Below, in pieces: positions 7,080-16,748 of a DNA stretch of 64,000 nucleotides; the stretch's first letter is position 1; each line of letters starts with the position of its first letter. This DNA is from JAFGHJ01 sp964525555. GTDB taxonomy: Bacteria; Hydrothermota; UBA3072. The stretch lies in the NCBI GenBank assembly GCA_964525555.1, contig CAZGHN010000001.1, positions 62,001 to 126,000 on the forward strand, read 5' to 3'. The notes beneath the pieces were generated by a model that saw only the letters and a list, made by a program, of their open reading frames with translations, was not told the origin of the DNA and searched no databases. The position numbers and the translations under genes were made by a program.

Positions 7080-9740
7080 TTATTTATTTTTCTCCATTAA
7101 AACTGCCTGCGCAGCAGCAAGTCTAGCTACGGGAACCCTGAATGGAGAACAACTAACATAATCAAGTCCTATTCTATGGCAAAATTCAATCGATGCCGGG
7201 TCCCCACCATGCTCACCGCATATGCCAACTTCTAACTTGGGATTTGCTTTTTTTCCTTTCACGAGGCCCATTTCAATCAACTGGCCAACGCCTTCCTGGT
7301 CCAGAGTCTGAAAAGGATCGGCAGGCAAAATACCTTTTTCTATATAATCGGGAGTATACTTGCCTACATCATCACGCGAAAAGCCAAAAGTCGTCTGTGT
7401 CAGATCATTTGTTCCGTATGAGAAGAAATCGGCAACCTCCGCTATCTTATCGGCAGTCAACGCCGCCCTTGGGAGTTCGATCATTGTTCCAATCTGATAA
7501 TCAACAGTTTTTCCTTTCTCTTCGAAAACTTTCTTTGCCACCTTCTCGATAACTTCTCTTTGAGTGGCGACCTCTTCTTTTCTTCCTGCAAGAGGTATCA
7601 TTATTTTAGGAATAACATTAACATTCTGACCCGCTACGTTAACAGCTGCCTCAATAATTGCTCTTGCCTGCATTTCGGTTATTTCGGGAATGAGAATACC
7701 GAGTCTGCATCCGCGAAGTCCAAGCATCGGATTTGTTTCCTCAAGGCTCAATATCTTTTCCTCAACTTTTTCTACGGATATACCCATATTTTTTGCAAGC
7801 TCTTCTACTGCTTTCTCATCTTCCGGTAAAAACTCATGCAGGGGCGGATCAAGAAGTCTTATTATCACTGGATAACCGTCCATTGCCTTAAAGAGACCTT
7901 CAAAATCGCTCCTCTGCATAGGAAGTATCTTGTCAAGAGCCTTCTTTCGTTCTTCCGGCGTCTCAGATAATATCATTTCTCTCATAGCCGGAATCCTATC
8001 CTCACCGAAAAACATATGTTCTGTCCGTGCAAGCCCAATTCCCTCAGCACCAAAATCTCTGGCTTGTTTGGCATCGGCGGGAGTATCGGCATTAGCTCTA
8101 ACTCCGAGTCTCCTTATATCATCTGCCCACTTCATTATCTTTTCGAAATTTCCTGAAATCTCGGGTTCTATGGTCGGAACCCTACCAAGTATAACTCTCG
8201 CCGTTGAACCATCGATAGTTAAATAATCTCCTTCTTTAACGGTTACGTCACCAACCGTAAAAGTTTTAGCCTTATAATCAATAACAATATCTTCCGCACC
8301 AACAATACAGGGAGCTCCCATACCTCTTGCTACAACAGCAGCATGCGAAGTCATTCCTCCCCTTGAAGTTAATATACCTTCCGCGGCATGCATTCCGGCT
8401 ATGTCTTCCGGAGAAGTAACGTGGCGAACAAGAAGAACCTTTTTACCGGCATTAACTTTTTCTACTGCATCATCGGCAGTAAATACAACTTCACCAGATG
8501 CAGCACCGGGAGAAGCGGGAAGCCCTTTCGCAATAACCTGTACGTCCGCTTTTGGATCAATCATTGGATGCAGCAACTGATCGACCTGAGCCGGACTTAC
8601 TCTCTTTACTGCTTCCTTTTCGTCTATAAGTCCTTCTTCGACCATATCAACCGCTATCTTTACCGCAGCCATCGCAGTTCTTTTACCTGTTCGTGTTTGA
8701 AGAATCCACAGTTTATTATTTTCAACAGTAAATTCAAGATCTTCCATTTCCTTGAAATGCCCTTCAAGTTTCTTTCTTACATCCTCTAACTCTCTATACA
8801 TTTCAGACATTACATCCTGGAAAGCATCGATTGAGGAACCGGACTCTTCTTTCTGTTTATGTGTAATAGGACCCGGAGTTCTAATACCTGCAACTACATC
8901 TTCTCCCTGAGCATCGAGCAAATATTCCCCGTAAAAAGAGTTTTCTCCGGTTGCAGGATTACGAGTGAAAGCAACTCCAGTTCCACAGCCCTCTCCTCTA
9001 TTACCAAAAACCATAGCCTGTACATTTACCGCAGTTCCGAGATCACTGGGAATATTATTTATTCTTCTATACTCTCTTGCTCTTTTATTATCCCAGGATG
9101 AAAAGACTGCATTCACAGCACCCATCAATTGATCTTTAGGATTTTCAGGAAAATCTTTCCCTGTTTTTTCCTTGACAAGTACCTTAAATTTACCGGCAAT
9201 TTCTTTCCAATCATCCGCGGTTAAATCGGCATCTGCTTTTACGCCTTTTTTATTCTTAGTTTCTTGTATTATTTCCTCAAAATCTTCGTGTTCAACACCC
9301 ATAACGACATCCCCGTACATCTGAATTAATCTACGATAACTATCATATACAAAACGAGGATCCGCATTCTTAATCAACCCACTCACTATTTCTTCGTTTA
9401 ATCCGAGATTTAAAATAGTATCCATCATGCCAGGCATCGAAATGGCTGCTCCGGAACGAACTGAAACCAACAAAGGATTATCAGCCGATCCAAAACTCTG
9501 ACCCATGGCATCTTCCAACTTCTTTAAGTTCTCATCTATCTGCTGTTCAAGTCCTTCCTGATATTTTTTGTTTTTCTCAAAAAATAAACAACAACTTGAA
9601 GTAATGGTAAAACCCGGAGGAACCGGAATACCAATATTAGTCATTTCTGCCAAGCCGGCACCTTTCCCACCTAAAGTTTTTTTCATTGTAATATTTCCCT
9701 CTGCCTTACCATCCCCAAAGAAGTATACCATTTTTTCCAT
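7080..9740 (-). CDS. ppdK: Pyruvate, phosphate dikinase
   Basis: Interconverts pyruvate + ATP + Pi with PEP + AMP + PPi. At 886 residues it is full length. The N-terminal ATP-grasp domain starts GGKGAGLAEMTNIGIPVPPGF. The swivelling phosphohistidine domain contains GGMTSHAAVVARGMGAPCIV near residue 460. The C-terminal PEP/pyruvate TIM barrel contains EGIGLARTEHMFF, GLRGCRLGI, and the catalytic region FFSYGTNDLTQTTFGFSRDD ending CGEHGGDP. AAAGGAGGAGCTACA precedes the ATG. It is monocistronic, with a terminator right behind it. In anaerobes it commonly works in PPi-linked glycolysis or gluconeogenesis. Confidence 0.98.
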   Translation of the reverse strand: MEKMVYFFGDGKAEGNITMKKTLGGKGAGLAEMTNIGIPVPPGFTITSSCCLFFEKNKKYQEGLEQQIDENLKKLEDAMGQSFGSADNPLLVSVRSGAAISMPGMMDTILNLGLNEEIVSGLIKNADPRFVYDSYRRLIQMYGDVVMGVEHEDFEEIIQETKNKKGVKADADLTADDWKEIAGKFKVLVKEKTGKDFPENPKDQLMGAVNAVFSSWDNKRAREYRRINNIPSDLGTAVNVQAMVFGNRGEGCGTGVAFTRNPATGENSFYGEYLLDAQGEDVVAGIRTPGPITHKQKEESGSSIDAFQDVMSEMYRELEDVRKKLEGHFKEMEDLEFTVENNKLWILQTRTGKRTAMAAVKIAVDMVEEGLIDEKEAVKRVSPAQVDQLLHPMIDPKADVQVIAKGLPASPGAASGEVVFTADDAVEKVNAGKKVLLVRHVTSPEDIAGMHAAEGILTSRGGMTSHAAVVARGMGAPCIVGAEDIVIDYKAKTFTVGDVTVKEGDYLTIDGSTARVILGRVPTIEPEISGNFEKIMKWADDIRRLGVRANADTPADAKQARDFGAEGIGLARTEHMFFGEDRIPAMREMILSETPEERKKALDKILPMQRSDFEGLFKAMDGYPVIIRLLDPPLHEFLPEDEKAVEELAKNMGISVEKVEEKILSLEETNPMLGLRGCRLGILIPEITEMQARAIIEAAVNVAGQNVNVIPKIMIPLAGRKEEVATQREVIEKVAKKVFEEKGKTVDYQIGTMIELPRAALTADKIAEVADFFSYGTNDLTQTTFGFSRDDVGKYTPDYIEKGILPADPFQTLDQEGVGQLIEMGLVKGKKANPKLEVGICGEHGGDPASIEFCHRIGLDYVSCSPFRVPVARLAAAQAVLMEKNK

Positions 9741-10097
9741 TGTAGCTCCTCCTTTTTAATTTGGAAAAAAACACTTTAGTTGATAATTCGTCTTACTTAC
9801 ATTACACTTGTTGCTCACAAAATATAAATACTTACAAGAAATGCAAGGGGCAAATAGTTAAATTGTTAAATTGAAAAATTGTGAAATAGTATTACGGATC
9901 CTTCGGATCAGTTAAATGGCTAAATAGAAAAGTGGCAAAATAGTAAAAAATAAAATAAGGAGAGGGGTGGCCGATTTAACTATTCAACGATTTGACTATT
10001 TAACTAAGATTTAAAAAATCTTAAAGGGGGGGCTGCCGATTTCACCATTCTACCATTTTACTATTTGGCTTGTTTCTCTATCTTGGATTCTGGCTTC
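9741..10097. repeat. ppdK upstream region with TTAAATAG-type repeats
   Basis: A 357-bp gap. The ppdK ribosome-binding site is at 9745-9756; I could not assign a convincing -35/-10 pair. Bases 9848-9950 and 9970-10070 consist of near-8-bp repeats of the type TTAAATTGAAAAATTG, AAATAGAAAAGTGGC and ACTATTTAACTAAG, one of the recurring intergenic families. Confidence 0.55.
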
Positions 10098-10934
10098 TTA
10101 CTTATACTTCGAACTAAATGGCTGAAAAATAGTCTCTACAGGAGGACCGGTATGAATAAAAAGTCTTACCCCACAACGGTATAACTTTTCCTCCTTTAAA
10201 CAGAGTTCCACTTTATGCAGGCTTGAATCTCTCTTTAAACGAAAATCTATTCTTCCGGAACGAATATAGACGGAATCAGATTCCAGAGGTTTCCCGTTAT
10301 CAAAAACACTAATACCGGACACAAAAGAACTCATATAAAAAGATACTGAATATTGTTTTCGGTTTACTTCTGCTAAAACACTATCTACTGTAAAATCCGA
10401 CTCATCGGCAAAATTTTGAGTAACTTTATGCAGCTCTCCGCCTGCAACAGCTCCTATTCCCATATGTGTGTAATCAGGATGCAAAATATTTTTCTTATGA
10501 GGAGGACTATCCATCCATCCTTTCATTACAAGTTTCGCAAGAGAATCAGGTTTGTTTTTTAAAAGTATCGGCACCATATCCCCAACACTTTCTGCTATAT
10601 TTTCACCCACTGCAAGAACTGGCAATCCCGAATTATATATTCGTTGTAACGGTGTTCGATTAACTTCATCTCTGGAATTATGAGAAAGATATTTTTTTCT
10701 TAACATATCATTAGAATGCTGTCTTGCGGCAATCCTCAATCTTTTATCCAATTTCAAACTTTTAAGTCCTCTCTTCTGCCTTTCCTGATTTGTCCACGTA
10801 AACAGCAAATTTTCTATATAAACAATACCATCTATTTCAGGATATAGAGAAACCATTTGGGCTGTTGTGTCTTCGTTGGAATCTATTCGGATATCTGTTA
10901 AAGAAATACTTATTACAAAAAGAATGAAAAGCAT
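10098..10934 (-). CDS. CAP (SCP/PR-1-like) domain protein, exported
   Basis: 278 residues. A hydrophobic start (LFILFVISISLTDI) suggests a short signal or anchor. The CAP domain follows: LFTWTNQERQKRGLKSLKLD, RIAARQHSNDMLRKKYLSH, VGENIAES, GWMDSPPHKKNILHPDYTHMGIG. The two His of the CAP cavity (in ARQHS and SPPHKKN) are present. The C-terminal third (after about residue 190) is an unassigned beta-rich domain. The start lies 1 nt after the V-ATPase subunit D stop, so it may be the tail gene of that operon, though no functional link is known. Confidence 0.8.
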   Translation of the reverse strand: MLFILFVISISLTDIRIDSNEDTTAQMVSLYPEIDGIVYIENLLFTWTNQERQKRGLKSLKLDKRLRIAARQHSNDMLRKKYLSHNSRDEVNRTPLQRIYNSGLPVLAVGENIAESVGDMVPILLKNKPDSLAKLVMKGWMDSPPHKKNILHPDYTHMGIGAVAGGELHKVTQNFADESDFTVDSVLAEVNRKQYSVSFYMSSFVSGISVFDNGKPLESDSVYIRSGRIDFRLKRDSSLHKVELCLKEEKLYRCGVRLFIHTGPPVETIFQPFSSKYK

Positions 10935-10935
10935 A

Positions 10936-11553
10936 TTATCCTCTTATCACATCCTTTATTATCATGAGCCTTGAGTTCTTCTCTCTCTCCCTCTCTTCAA
11001 GCTTCATATTTATTTCTCGCACCGAGCTTTGAATCTCGGGAATCAATATATATTCAAGAGCATTTACTCTGCGTCTCGTTTTATCCATTTCTTCGGTTAA
11101 AAGAGTAATTCTTTTTTCTAATTCCGCCATTTCAATCAAACGCTCGAAAACATTCATCAAACCTTTGAGGGCAATATCAAGAGTGGGTGAAGTCATAGCA
11201 AATCCATATGAGACTAACTCACCTTTAAGGCTTTTTTGATATTTTGGCAGAGGTACATTCATAACTTTTTCGGTTTCCATGGACAACTCTACTTCAGTAT
11301 CAAGCAGCAAAAGTGAACCTTCAAAAATATTTTTATCCTGATACGCTCTGGCAAGGAAAAATTGCTTCAAAGCTTCCACTAACTGTTCCTCTACCTCTTT
11401 CCTCATCGAAGCAAGCAAACTTACTGTCTTTTGAATAACCCTAAGAAGCTCATCCTGTTTCTGTTTTAGTAATTTATGTCCTCTTTTTGCTATATTTAAC
11501 CGCTTCTTAAGACGAAGCAGCTCCATTCTTGTTGCATTTACCTGCATTGCCAT
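10936..11553 (-). CDS. atpD: V-type ATPase subunit D (central rotor shaft)
   Basis: 205 residues. The N-terminal helix VNATRMELLRLKKRLNIAKRGHKLLKQKQDEL and the C-terminal coiled coil EKRITLLTEEMDKTRRRVNALEYILIPEI form the antiparallel coiled-coil shaft that turns inside the A3B3 head. It is the last subunit gene of the operon, 66 bp after atpB. The start could be residue 1 or 3; the AAGGAG site upstream fits either. Confidence 0.95.
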   Translation of the reverse strand: MAMQVNATRMELLRLKKRLNIAKRGHKLLKQKQDELLRVIQKTVSLLASMRKEVEEQLVEALKQFFLARAYQDKNIFEGSLLLLDTEVELSMETEKVMNVPLPKYQKSLKGELVSYGFAMTSPTLDIALKGLMNVFERLIEMAELEKRITLLTEEMDKTRRRVNALEYILIPEIQSSVREINMKLEEREREKNSRLMIIKDVIRG

Positions 11554-11619
11554 ACCTTATATACTCCTTAAAAAAGACGGCTGACCGCCGAAGGATGACT
11601 GCATAAAAAAACCATTTTG

Positions 11620-13134
11620 CTATTTTCCATTTTTTCTATTTTTCGGCTTTCCATCTTTCGATTTACTTTCTGATTTCACTTCTTCCTCTCTTAAAGATTT
11701 TCCGGCTTTGGTCTCTTGTTTGGTTTCTTGTTCCATTTCTTCTTCGCCGTCGGTATCCTCGTAGTATTTTGAAAAATACTTATCCAGATATTCATCACGT
11801 ATTCTCTTTAACTCTTTTTTGGGAAATATAGAAAGAAGCTTCCAGCCAAGGTCCAGAGTTTCTTCCACGCTTCTGTTTTCATATTCACCTTGCCCTACAT
11901 ACTCTGCCTCGAATCTATTCATAAATTCAAGATATTTCTTATCCATTTCGGAAAGAGCTGCTTCACCAAGAATAACGGAAAGTTCTTCGGCTTCTTTACC
12001 CCTCGAATATGCAGCATATAGCTGGTTGTAAAGATCTGCGTGATCTTCTCTTGTTTTCCCTTTACCTATACCTTTATCTTTAAGCCTGGAAAGCGAAGGT
12101 AATACATCTATAGGAGGTGAAACGCCTTTCCTTTCGAGCGAACGCGAAAAGATAATCTGTCCTTCTGTAATATATCCGGTTAAATCCGGAATCGGATGTG
12201 TTTTATCATCTTCCGGCATCGAAAGAACAGGCATCATTGTTATAGAACCCTTATTACCCTTTATCCTTCCCGCTCTTTCGTAAACAGTGGAAAGATCGGT
12301 ATAAAGATATCCCGGATAACCTCTTCGACCAGGAACTTCCTTTCGCGCAGCCGAAATTTCCCGCAACGCTTCGCAATAATTTGTCATATCGGTAATAATA
12401 ACAAGCACATGCATTTCAAGGTCAAAAGCGAGATACTCAGCAGCTGTTAAAGCTGCTCGAGGTGTAGATATACGCTCGATTGCCGGGTCATCCGCAAGAT
12501 TCAAAAACATAACCACTCTCTCCAGAGCACCGGTTTCTGCAAAATCGTTTCTAAAGAATTCCGCTTCTTCAAAAGTTATACCCATAGCGGCAAAAACGAC
12601 TGCAAAACTCTCACTCGAACTTAAAACCTTAGCCTGTCTAACGACCTGGGCTGCTACTTTATTGTGAGGCAGTCCCGAACCGGAGAAAAACGGCAATTTC
12701 TGTCCCCTTACAAGAGGATTTAATCCGTCGATAGTCGAAACACCCGTCTGAATAAACTCATTCGGGTATTCCCTTGCATAGGGATTAATCGGTTCTCCGT
12801 TAATATCCCTTCTCTTCTCAGGTATAATAGCAGGACCATCATCGTTAACCCTACCCATTCCGTCGAAAACTCTGCCCAATATATCGGGAGAGAGATCCAG
12901 TTGTATTGTTCTGCCCTGAAAAACAACCGTTGTTTCAGGAATATCTATACCTCTGGTACCTTCAAAAACCTGAACCATAGCCCTATCACGATGTATTTCA
13001 AGGACTTTTCCGGTTCTTTCTTCCCCGCTCGGCAGCTTAATTGTGCATAGTTCACCGTAACTAACTCCTTCGACTCCTTCTACAAATAGAAGAGGTCCGG
13101 AAATATCAGAGACTGCTTTGTACTCTACTCTCAT
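11620..13134 (-). CDS. atpB: V-type ATPase subunit B (non-catalytic)
   Basis: 504 residues. It has the typical B-subunit beta-barrel start (EYKAVSDISGPLLFVEGVEGV) and nucleotide-domain motifs (GLPHNKVAAQVVRQAKVL, VFAAMGITFEEAEFFRNDF, RRGYPGYLYTDLSTVYERAGR). There is no P-loop GxGKT, as expected for B. The ATG at 13132-13134 is chosen because GGAGGAAGG precedes it; one codon upstream is a GTG. The start lies within the 3' end of atpA (29-nt overlap). The last ~50 residues form an unusual Glu/Lys/Ser-rich tail not needed by the fold. Confidence 0.97.
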   Translation of the reverse strand: MRVEYKAVSDISGPLLFVEGVEGVSYGELCTIKLPSGEERTGKVLEIHRDRAMVQVFEGTRGIDIPETTVVFQGRTIQLDLSPDILGRVFDGMGRVNDDGPAIIPEKRRDINGEPINPYAREYPNEFIQTGVSTIDGLNPLVRGQKLPFFSGSGLPHNKVAAQVVRQAKVLSSSESFAVVFAAMGITFEEAEFFRNDFAETGALERVVMFLNLADDPAIERISTPRAALTAAEYLAFDLEMHVLVIITDMTNYCEALREISAARKEVPGRRGYPGYLYTDLSTVYERAGRIKGNKGSITMMPVLSMPEDDKTHPIPDLTGYITEGQIIFSRSLERKGVSPPIDVLPSLSRLKDKGIGKGKTREDHADLYNQLYAAYSRGKEAEELSVILGEAALSEMDKKYLEFMNRFEAEYVGQGEYENRSVEETLDLGWKLLSIFPKKELKRIRDEYLDKYFSKYYEDTDGEEEMEQETKQETKAGKSLREEEVKSESKSKDGKPKNRKNGK

Positions 13135-14890
13135 CACCTTCCTCCTCTTTCGCCGCGATTTTCATAAGCGCATCTTTAATCCTACTCTGTAAATCTTCAA
13201 TCTTCTTTATTTCCTTTTCTTCTACAAATTTCATACGCGCAATTTCCTCCAGAATCTCGAGTTTTTCCATTTCTTCAGGTTCGGCCCCGAATTTATCCGA
13301 TGCCCTATAAAAAATTATAATTGCCTTAAGCATTAGATACTGCTTTTTTATGGAAGTATAGGTATCTACTTCATGATAAGCGTTTTGATGCAAAAAGTCC
13401 TCTCTTATAATCCTTGCGGCAACAAGTATACGTCTTTCTTTCGGAGAAAGAGCATCGATGCCCACGAGTCTAACCATCTCCTGCAATTCCTCTTCTTCCT
13501 CGAGTATTTTCATAGCTTCATGTTCTATCTCAAGAAAATCTTCAGCTACTTCCCTATCCATATAATCTTTAACGTTATCCGGATAAAGAGAATAAGAAGT
13601 AAGCCAATCGATAGCCGGAAAGTGCCTCGCGTAAGCCAGTTCTGCTTTCAAACTCCAGAAAACCTTTACGACCCGAAGCGTATTCTGAACAACAGGGTCA
13701 GATAAGTCCCCGCCCGGAGGAGAAACTGCACCGATAACGGAAATTGCGCCTTCCCTGTCATCACTGCCGAGACATTTTACCTTCCCTGCTCTCTCGTAGA
13801 ATTCGGCAATTTTACTTCCGAGATAAGCTGGATAACCTTCTTCACCGGGCATCTCTTCGAGCCTTCCTGAAATTTCACGCAACGCCTCGGCCCATCTCGA
13901 AGTAGAATCAGCCATTAAAGCCACGGAATATCCCATATCCCTGAAGTATTCGCCCATGGTTATTCCCGTATAAATCGAAGCTTCCCTGGCTGCAACCGGC
14001 ATATTAGAGGTGTTTGCAAGAAGAATTGTTCTTTTCATTAAGGGTTCACCGGATTTCGGATCTTCAAGTTTTGGAAATTCATTGAGAACATCGGTCATTT
14101 CGTTTCCTCTTTCCCCGCATCCGATATATACAACTACTTCAGCTTCAGCCCATTTCGCAAGCTGATGCTGAATAACCGTTTTACCTGAACCAAAAGGACC
14201 CGGAACACTGGCAGTACCTCCCATAGCTATCGGGAAAAAGGTATCGATTACTCTCTGTCCCGTTATAAGAGGCATAGTCGGCTGGAGTCTCTTTTTCGAA
14301 GGCCGTGCTTTCCTCACGCCCCATCTCTGCTCCATATTAATTTCCTTGCTGCCTTCTTTTGTTTTCACTACTGCCACAACATCTTTAACGGTGAATTTAC
14401 CTTTGTTGATTTTCTCTATCGTACCCTCGACACCCGGGGGAATCATAATCCTATGTTCTATCAGTACCGTTTCCTGAACCGTACCGATAATATCCCCGCC
14501 GGTAACCTTATCTCCCTCTTTTTTGACGGGATTGAAATCCCACTTCTTTTCAGGGTCTATCGCAGGCACAAATATGCCTCTTGAAATAAAATTGCCTGCC
14601 TTATCTTTAATTTTATTAAGAGGACGCTGAACACCATCATAAATCGATTCGATTAAACCGGGACCAAGAGAAACGGAAAGAGGCTCTCCTGTTAAATAAA
14701 CAGGTTCTCCTACTCCTATCCCCTCAGTTTCTTCATATACCTGAATGGAAGCCAGATCCTTTTCCAGTTCGATAATTTCTCCGAGGAGTTTTTCATCTCC
14801 CACGTTGACGACGTCATACATTCTGCTGCCTTTCATATTCTCCGCCACAACAAGAGGTCCCGATACTCTGATTATTTTACCCTCACTCAT
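13106..14890 (-). CDS. atpA: V-type ATPase catalytic subunit A
   Basis: 594 residues, normal for the catalytic subunit. It starts with GKIIRVSGPLVVAENMKGS, carries the A-specific non-homologous insert (KVTGGDIIGTVQETVLIEHR), and has the Walker A GPFGSGKTVIQHQLAKW. Catalytic-site motifs GCGERGNEM and SRWAEALREISGRLEEMPGEEGYP follow. It hydrolyses or makes ATP in the A3B3 head. It overlaps atpF by 8 nt upstream and atpB by 29 nt downstream, indicating tight translational coupling. Confidence 0.98.
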   Translation of the reverse strand: MSEGKIIRVSGPLVVAENMKGSRMYDVVNVGDEKLLGEIIELEKDLASIQVYEETEGIGVGEPVYLTGEPLSVSLGPGLIESIYDGVQRPLNKIKDKAGNFISRGIFVPAIDPEKKWDFNPVKKEGDKVTGGDIIGTVQETVLIEHRIMIPPGVEGTIEKINKGKFTVKDVVAVVKTKEGSKEINMEQRWGVRKARPSKKRLQPTMPLITGQRVIDTFFPIAMGGTASVPGPFGSGKTVIQHQLAKWAEAEVVVYIGCGERGNEMTDVLNEFPKLEDPKSGEPLMKRTILLANTSNMPVAAREASIYTGITMGEYFRDMGYSVALMADSTSRWAEALREISGRLEEMPGEEGYPAYLGSKIAEFYERAGKVKCLGSDDREGAISVIGAVSPPGGDLSDPVVQNTLRVVKVFWSLKAELAYARHFPAIDWLTSYSLYPDNVKDYMDREVAEDFLEIEHEAMKILEEEEELQEMVRLVGIDALSPKERRILVAARIIREDFLHQNAYHEVDTYTSIKKQYLMLKAIIIFYRASDKFGAEPEEMEKLEILEEIARMKFVEEKEIKKIEDLQSRIKDALMKIAAKEEEGDESRVQSSL

Positions 14891-15194
14891 TAAAGCCTCC
14901 TATATCCATTCCAACAGCTTTCTTAACCATATCTCGTATTCTCATCTGTCCATATCCTTTACTACCTTCAATCCCGGGTATAGGGACTATATTTATTTCA
15001 GGACTGGATATGAGTTCCTCAAATTTCAATAATTCTTTAAAAACATTTTCAAATACAAAAACAATAGCAAAATCCGAATCTTCTATTTCTTTTTTTATTT
15101 CTTCTATATTTTTATCTTCGGTATTTATCAACTCCGCACCCAGAGATTTAAAAGGAGAAATAATGTCCGAAGGCCCCACAAAAGCAACTTTCAT
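14883..15194 (-). CDS. atpF: V-type ATPase subunit F (rotor)
   Basis: 103 residues. The starting motif MKVAFVGPSDIISPFKSLGAE and the later segment FAIVFVFENVFKELLKFEE give the Rossmann-like fold of subunit F. The Gly-Ser segment IVPIPGIEGSKGYGQMRIRDMVKKAVGMDI is the conserved C-terminal helix that contacts the shaft. It overlaps atpC by 4 nt and atpA by 8 nt. Confidence 0.93.
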   Translation of the reverse strand: MKVAFVGPSDIISPFKSLGAELINTEDKNIEEIKKEIEDSDFAIVFVFENVFKELLKFEELISSPEINIVPIPGIEGSKGYGQMRIRDMVKKAVGMDIGGFNE

Positions 15195-16177
15195 ACTATC
15201 AACCTATCCTTTATTAAATCATCACCCACACCATTTATCTTACCGATAAATATTATGCGTAAATTTCTTATTTCGTTAACTTTTGCAAACAAATATGCAA
15301 TAACAGGTTCAACGCCTATAGCTTCAAAAGCAACGGAATTCAAATAAGAAAGAAGAATTTTCTCTGCCTCTTTTTCTAAAATAGAAAAAGAATCCTTCCA
15401 CTCTAAAAGCGGACTATAAATAGTTCCCCTGTATAAATCTTCGAGACTGTCCTTATCTTCGATTTTCGCTTTTTTAACTGTTTCTTTTTCGATATTTCCG
15501 CCGGGAAGCACTGCAAAATCTAATAATTCCTTGTACTTTTCAAGAAACAAAAGGCGAAGGATTGTCTTTAAATTCGTTAAATCCACCCAGAATTTATAAT
15601 AATTAATTAGAAAAGGATTTTCACTGTATGAAGTTAAAGTCTCAGCCATAATAGAATCAACGGCAAAATTCAATTTCTGGGCATTATGGTCGGATGAATA
15701 ATATACATCTATTCCCTTCTTTATCGCTTCCTGAAGATAAGCCGGAAGATAGGAATATTTTTCTTCTTTGAATATTCCCTCTAAATTTGAAACGGGTATA
15801 GACCCAAGAGAAGAACATTTATCCGTAAAATTACTTTCGGCAATTTTTCCTTTAAGAAGAACGGTTATGTTATAAAAATCATACTTTGCTCTTAATATCT
15901 TCATTACCTCCGGGTCGGCGATAAGTTTTTCGATATCCTTATAAAGAGCGACTTCGGCTAAAGATAAGGCGTTTTCCACTTCATATTTACCAATGTTTCT
16001 AAGAAAAGATCCGTAATCTGTATCATGAAGTGCTGAAATCAACTCACCAACATCTTCGGAAGTCATTAATTCTTCTAATCTCTTTTTTGTCAATAATTTC
16101 ACTTCCCGAGCGCGGATTACGCCTAAAGCATAAGTATAATTTGTATCCAACACTCTTATGGTTTCGAATCTATTCAC
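15191..16177 (-). CDS. atpC: V-type ATPase subunit C (d-like, rotor cap)
   Basis: 328 residues. It starts YTYALGVIRAREVKLLTKKRLEELM, the usual N-terminus of V/A-type subunit C/d. Repeated helical modules such as ALSLAEVALYKDIEKLI and RAKYDFYNITVLLKGKI follow, ending PVIAYLFAKVNEIRNLRIIFIGKINGV. It couples the K ring to the D/F shaft. It overlaps atpE by 4 nt and atpF by 4 nt. Confidence 0.92.
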   Translation of the reverse strand: MNRFETIRVLDTNYTYALGVIRAREVKLLTKKRLEELMTSEDVGELISALHDTDYGSFLRNIGKYEVENALSLAEVALYKDIEKLIADPEVMKILRAKYDFYNITVLLKGKIAESNFTDKCSSLGSIPVSNLEGIFKEEKYSYLPAYLQEAIKKGIDVYYSSDHNAQKLNFAVDSIMAETLTSYSENPFLINYYKFWVDLTNLKTILRLLFLEKYKELLDFAVLPGGNIEKETVKKAKIEDKDSLEDLYRGTIYSPLLEWKDSFSILEKEAEKILLSYLNSVAFEAIGVEPVIAYLFAKVNEIRNLRIIFIGKINGVGDDLIKDRLIV

Positions 16178-16746
16178 TTAAATAAAATCCTTACTATTTC
16201 TTCTTGCTTCTCATCAAAAGTTTCTTCCAGCAGTACGGAAAGCCTTGCATTAACTCTTCTGCTGGCTTTGGATAAGACTACACCTACTTCAAAATCTCCC
16301 TTTTCGTCAGAAATCTTAAAATTATGTTTATCTTCCCTGTTAAGCTCATCGATCAGTTCTCTTATTTTGTCGCCATGAAGAGCACCGGGAATAATTTCCT
16401 CATCCCCCTTAGTTGAAGCCGATAGAATAAGTCTTTTAATCAGCTCCTTATATTCTTCCCATTTCAAGCTTTTCATATCTGCGGTAACTTTTTCCTTTAG
16501 CTGTCCTATTATCTTATTTTTCCTGTCCAATTTCATATTCGAGAGCTCCATCCTGACCATACTCAGGATTCTCTCCATCTCGGTCTTTCCTTCTTCTTCT
16601 GCCCTATGTTTACCCTTCTTTTCGATATCGGAAGCCTCGCGTACTGTATCCTCGATTATTTTCTTGACTTTCGATGATGCCTCTTTTTCTATTTGCTCTT
16701 TGCTGCTCTGGGCTTCTTTTAAAATCTTATCTTTTACTTTACCCAT
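16174..16746 (-). CDS. atpE: V-type ATPase subunit E (peripheral stalk)
   Basis: 190 residues. A long charged N-terminal coiled coil (KVKDKILKEAQSSKEQIEKEA) is followed by a small C-terminal alpha/beta domain (EEIIPGALHGDKIRELIDELN and DFEVGVVLSKASRRVNARLS). This is the standard E-subunit layout; it pairs with the G/H-type coiled coil to make the stator stalk. The start is 2 nt after the K-subunit stop. Confidence 0.9.
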   Translation of the reverse strand: MGKVKDKILKEAQSSKEQIEKEASSKVKKIIEDTVREASDIEKKGKHRAEEEGKTEMERILSMVRMELSNMKLDRKNKIIGQLKEKVTADMKSLKWEEYKELIKRLILSASTKGDEEIIPGALHGDKIRELIDELNREDKHNFKISDEKGDFEVGVVLSKASRRVNARLSVLLEETFDEKQEEIVRILFK

Positions 16747-16748
16747 TT

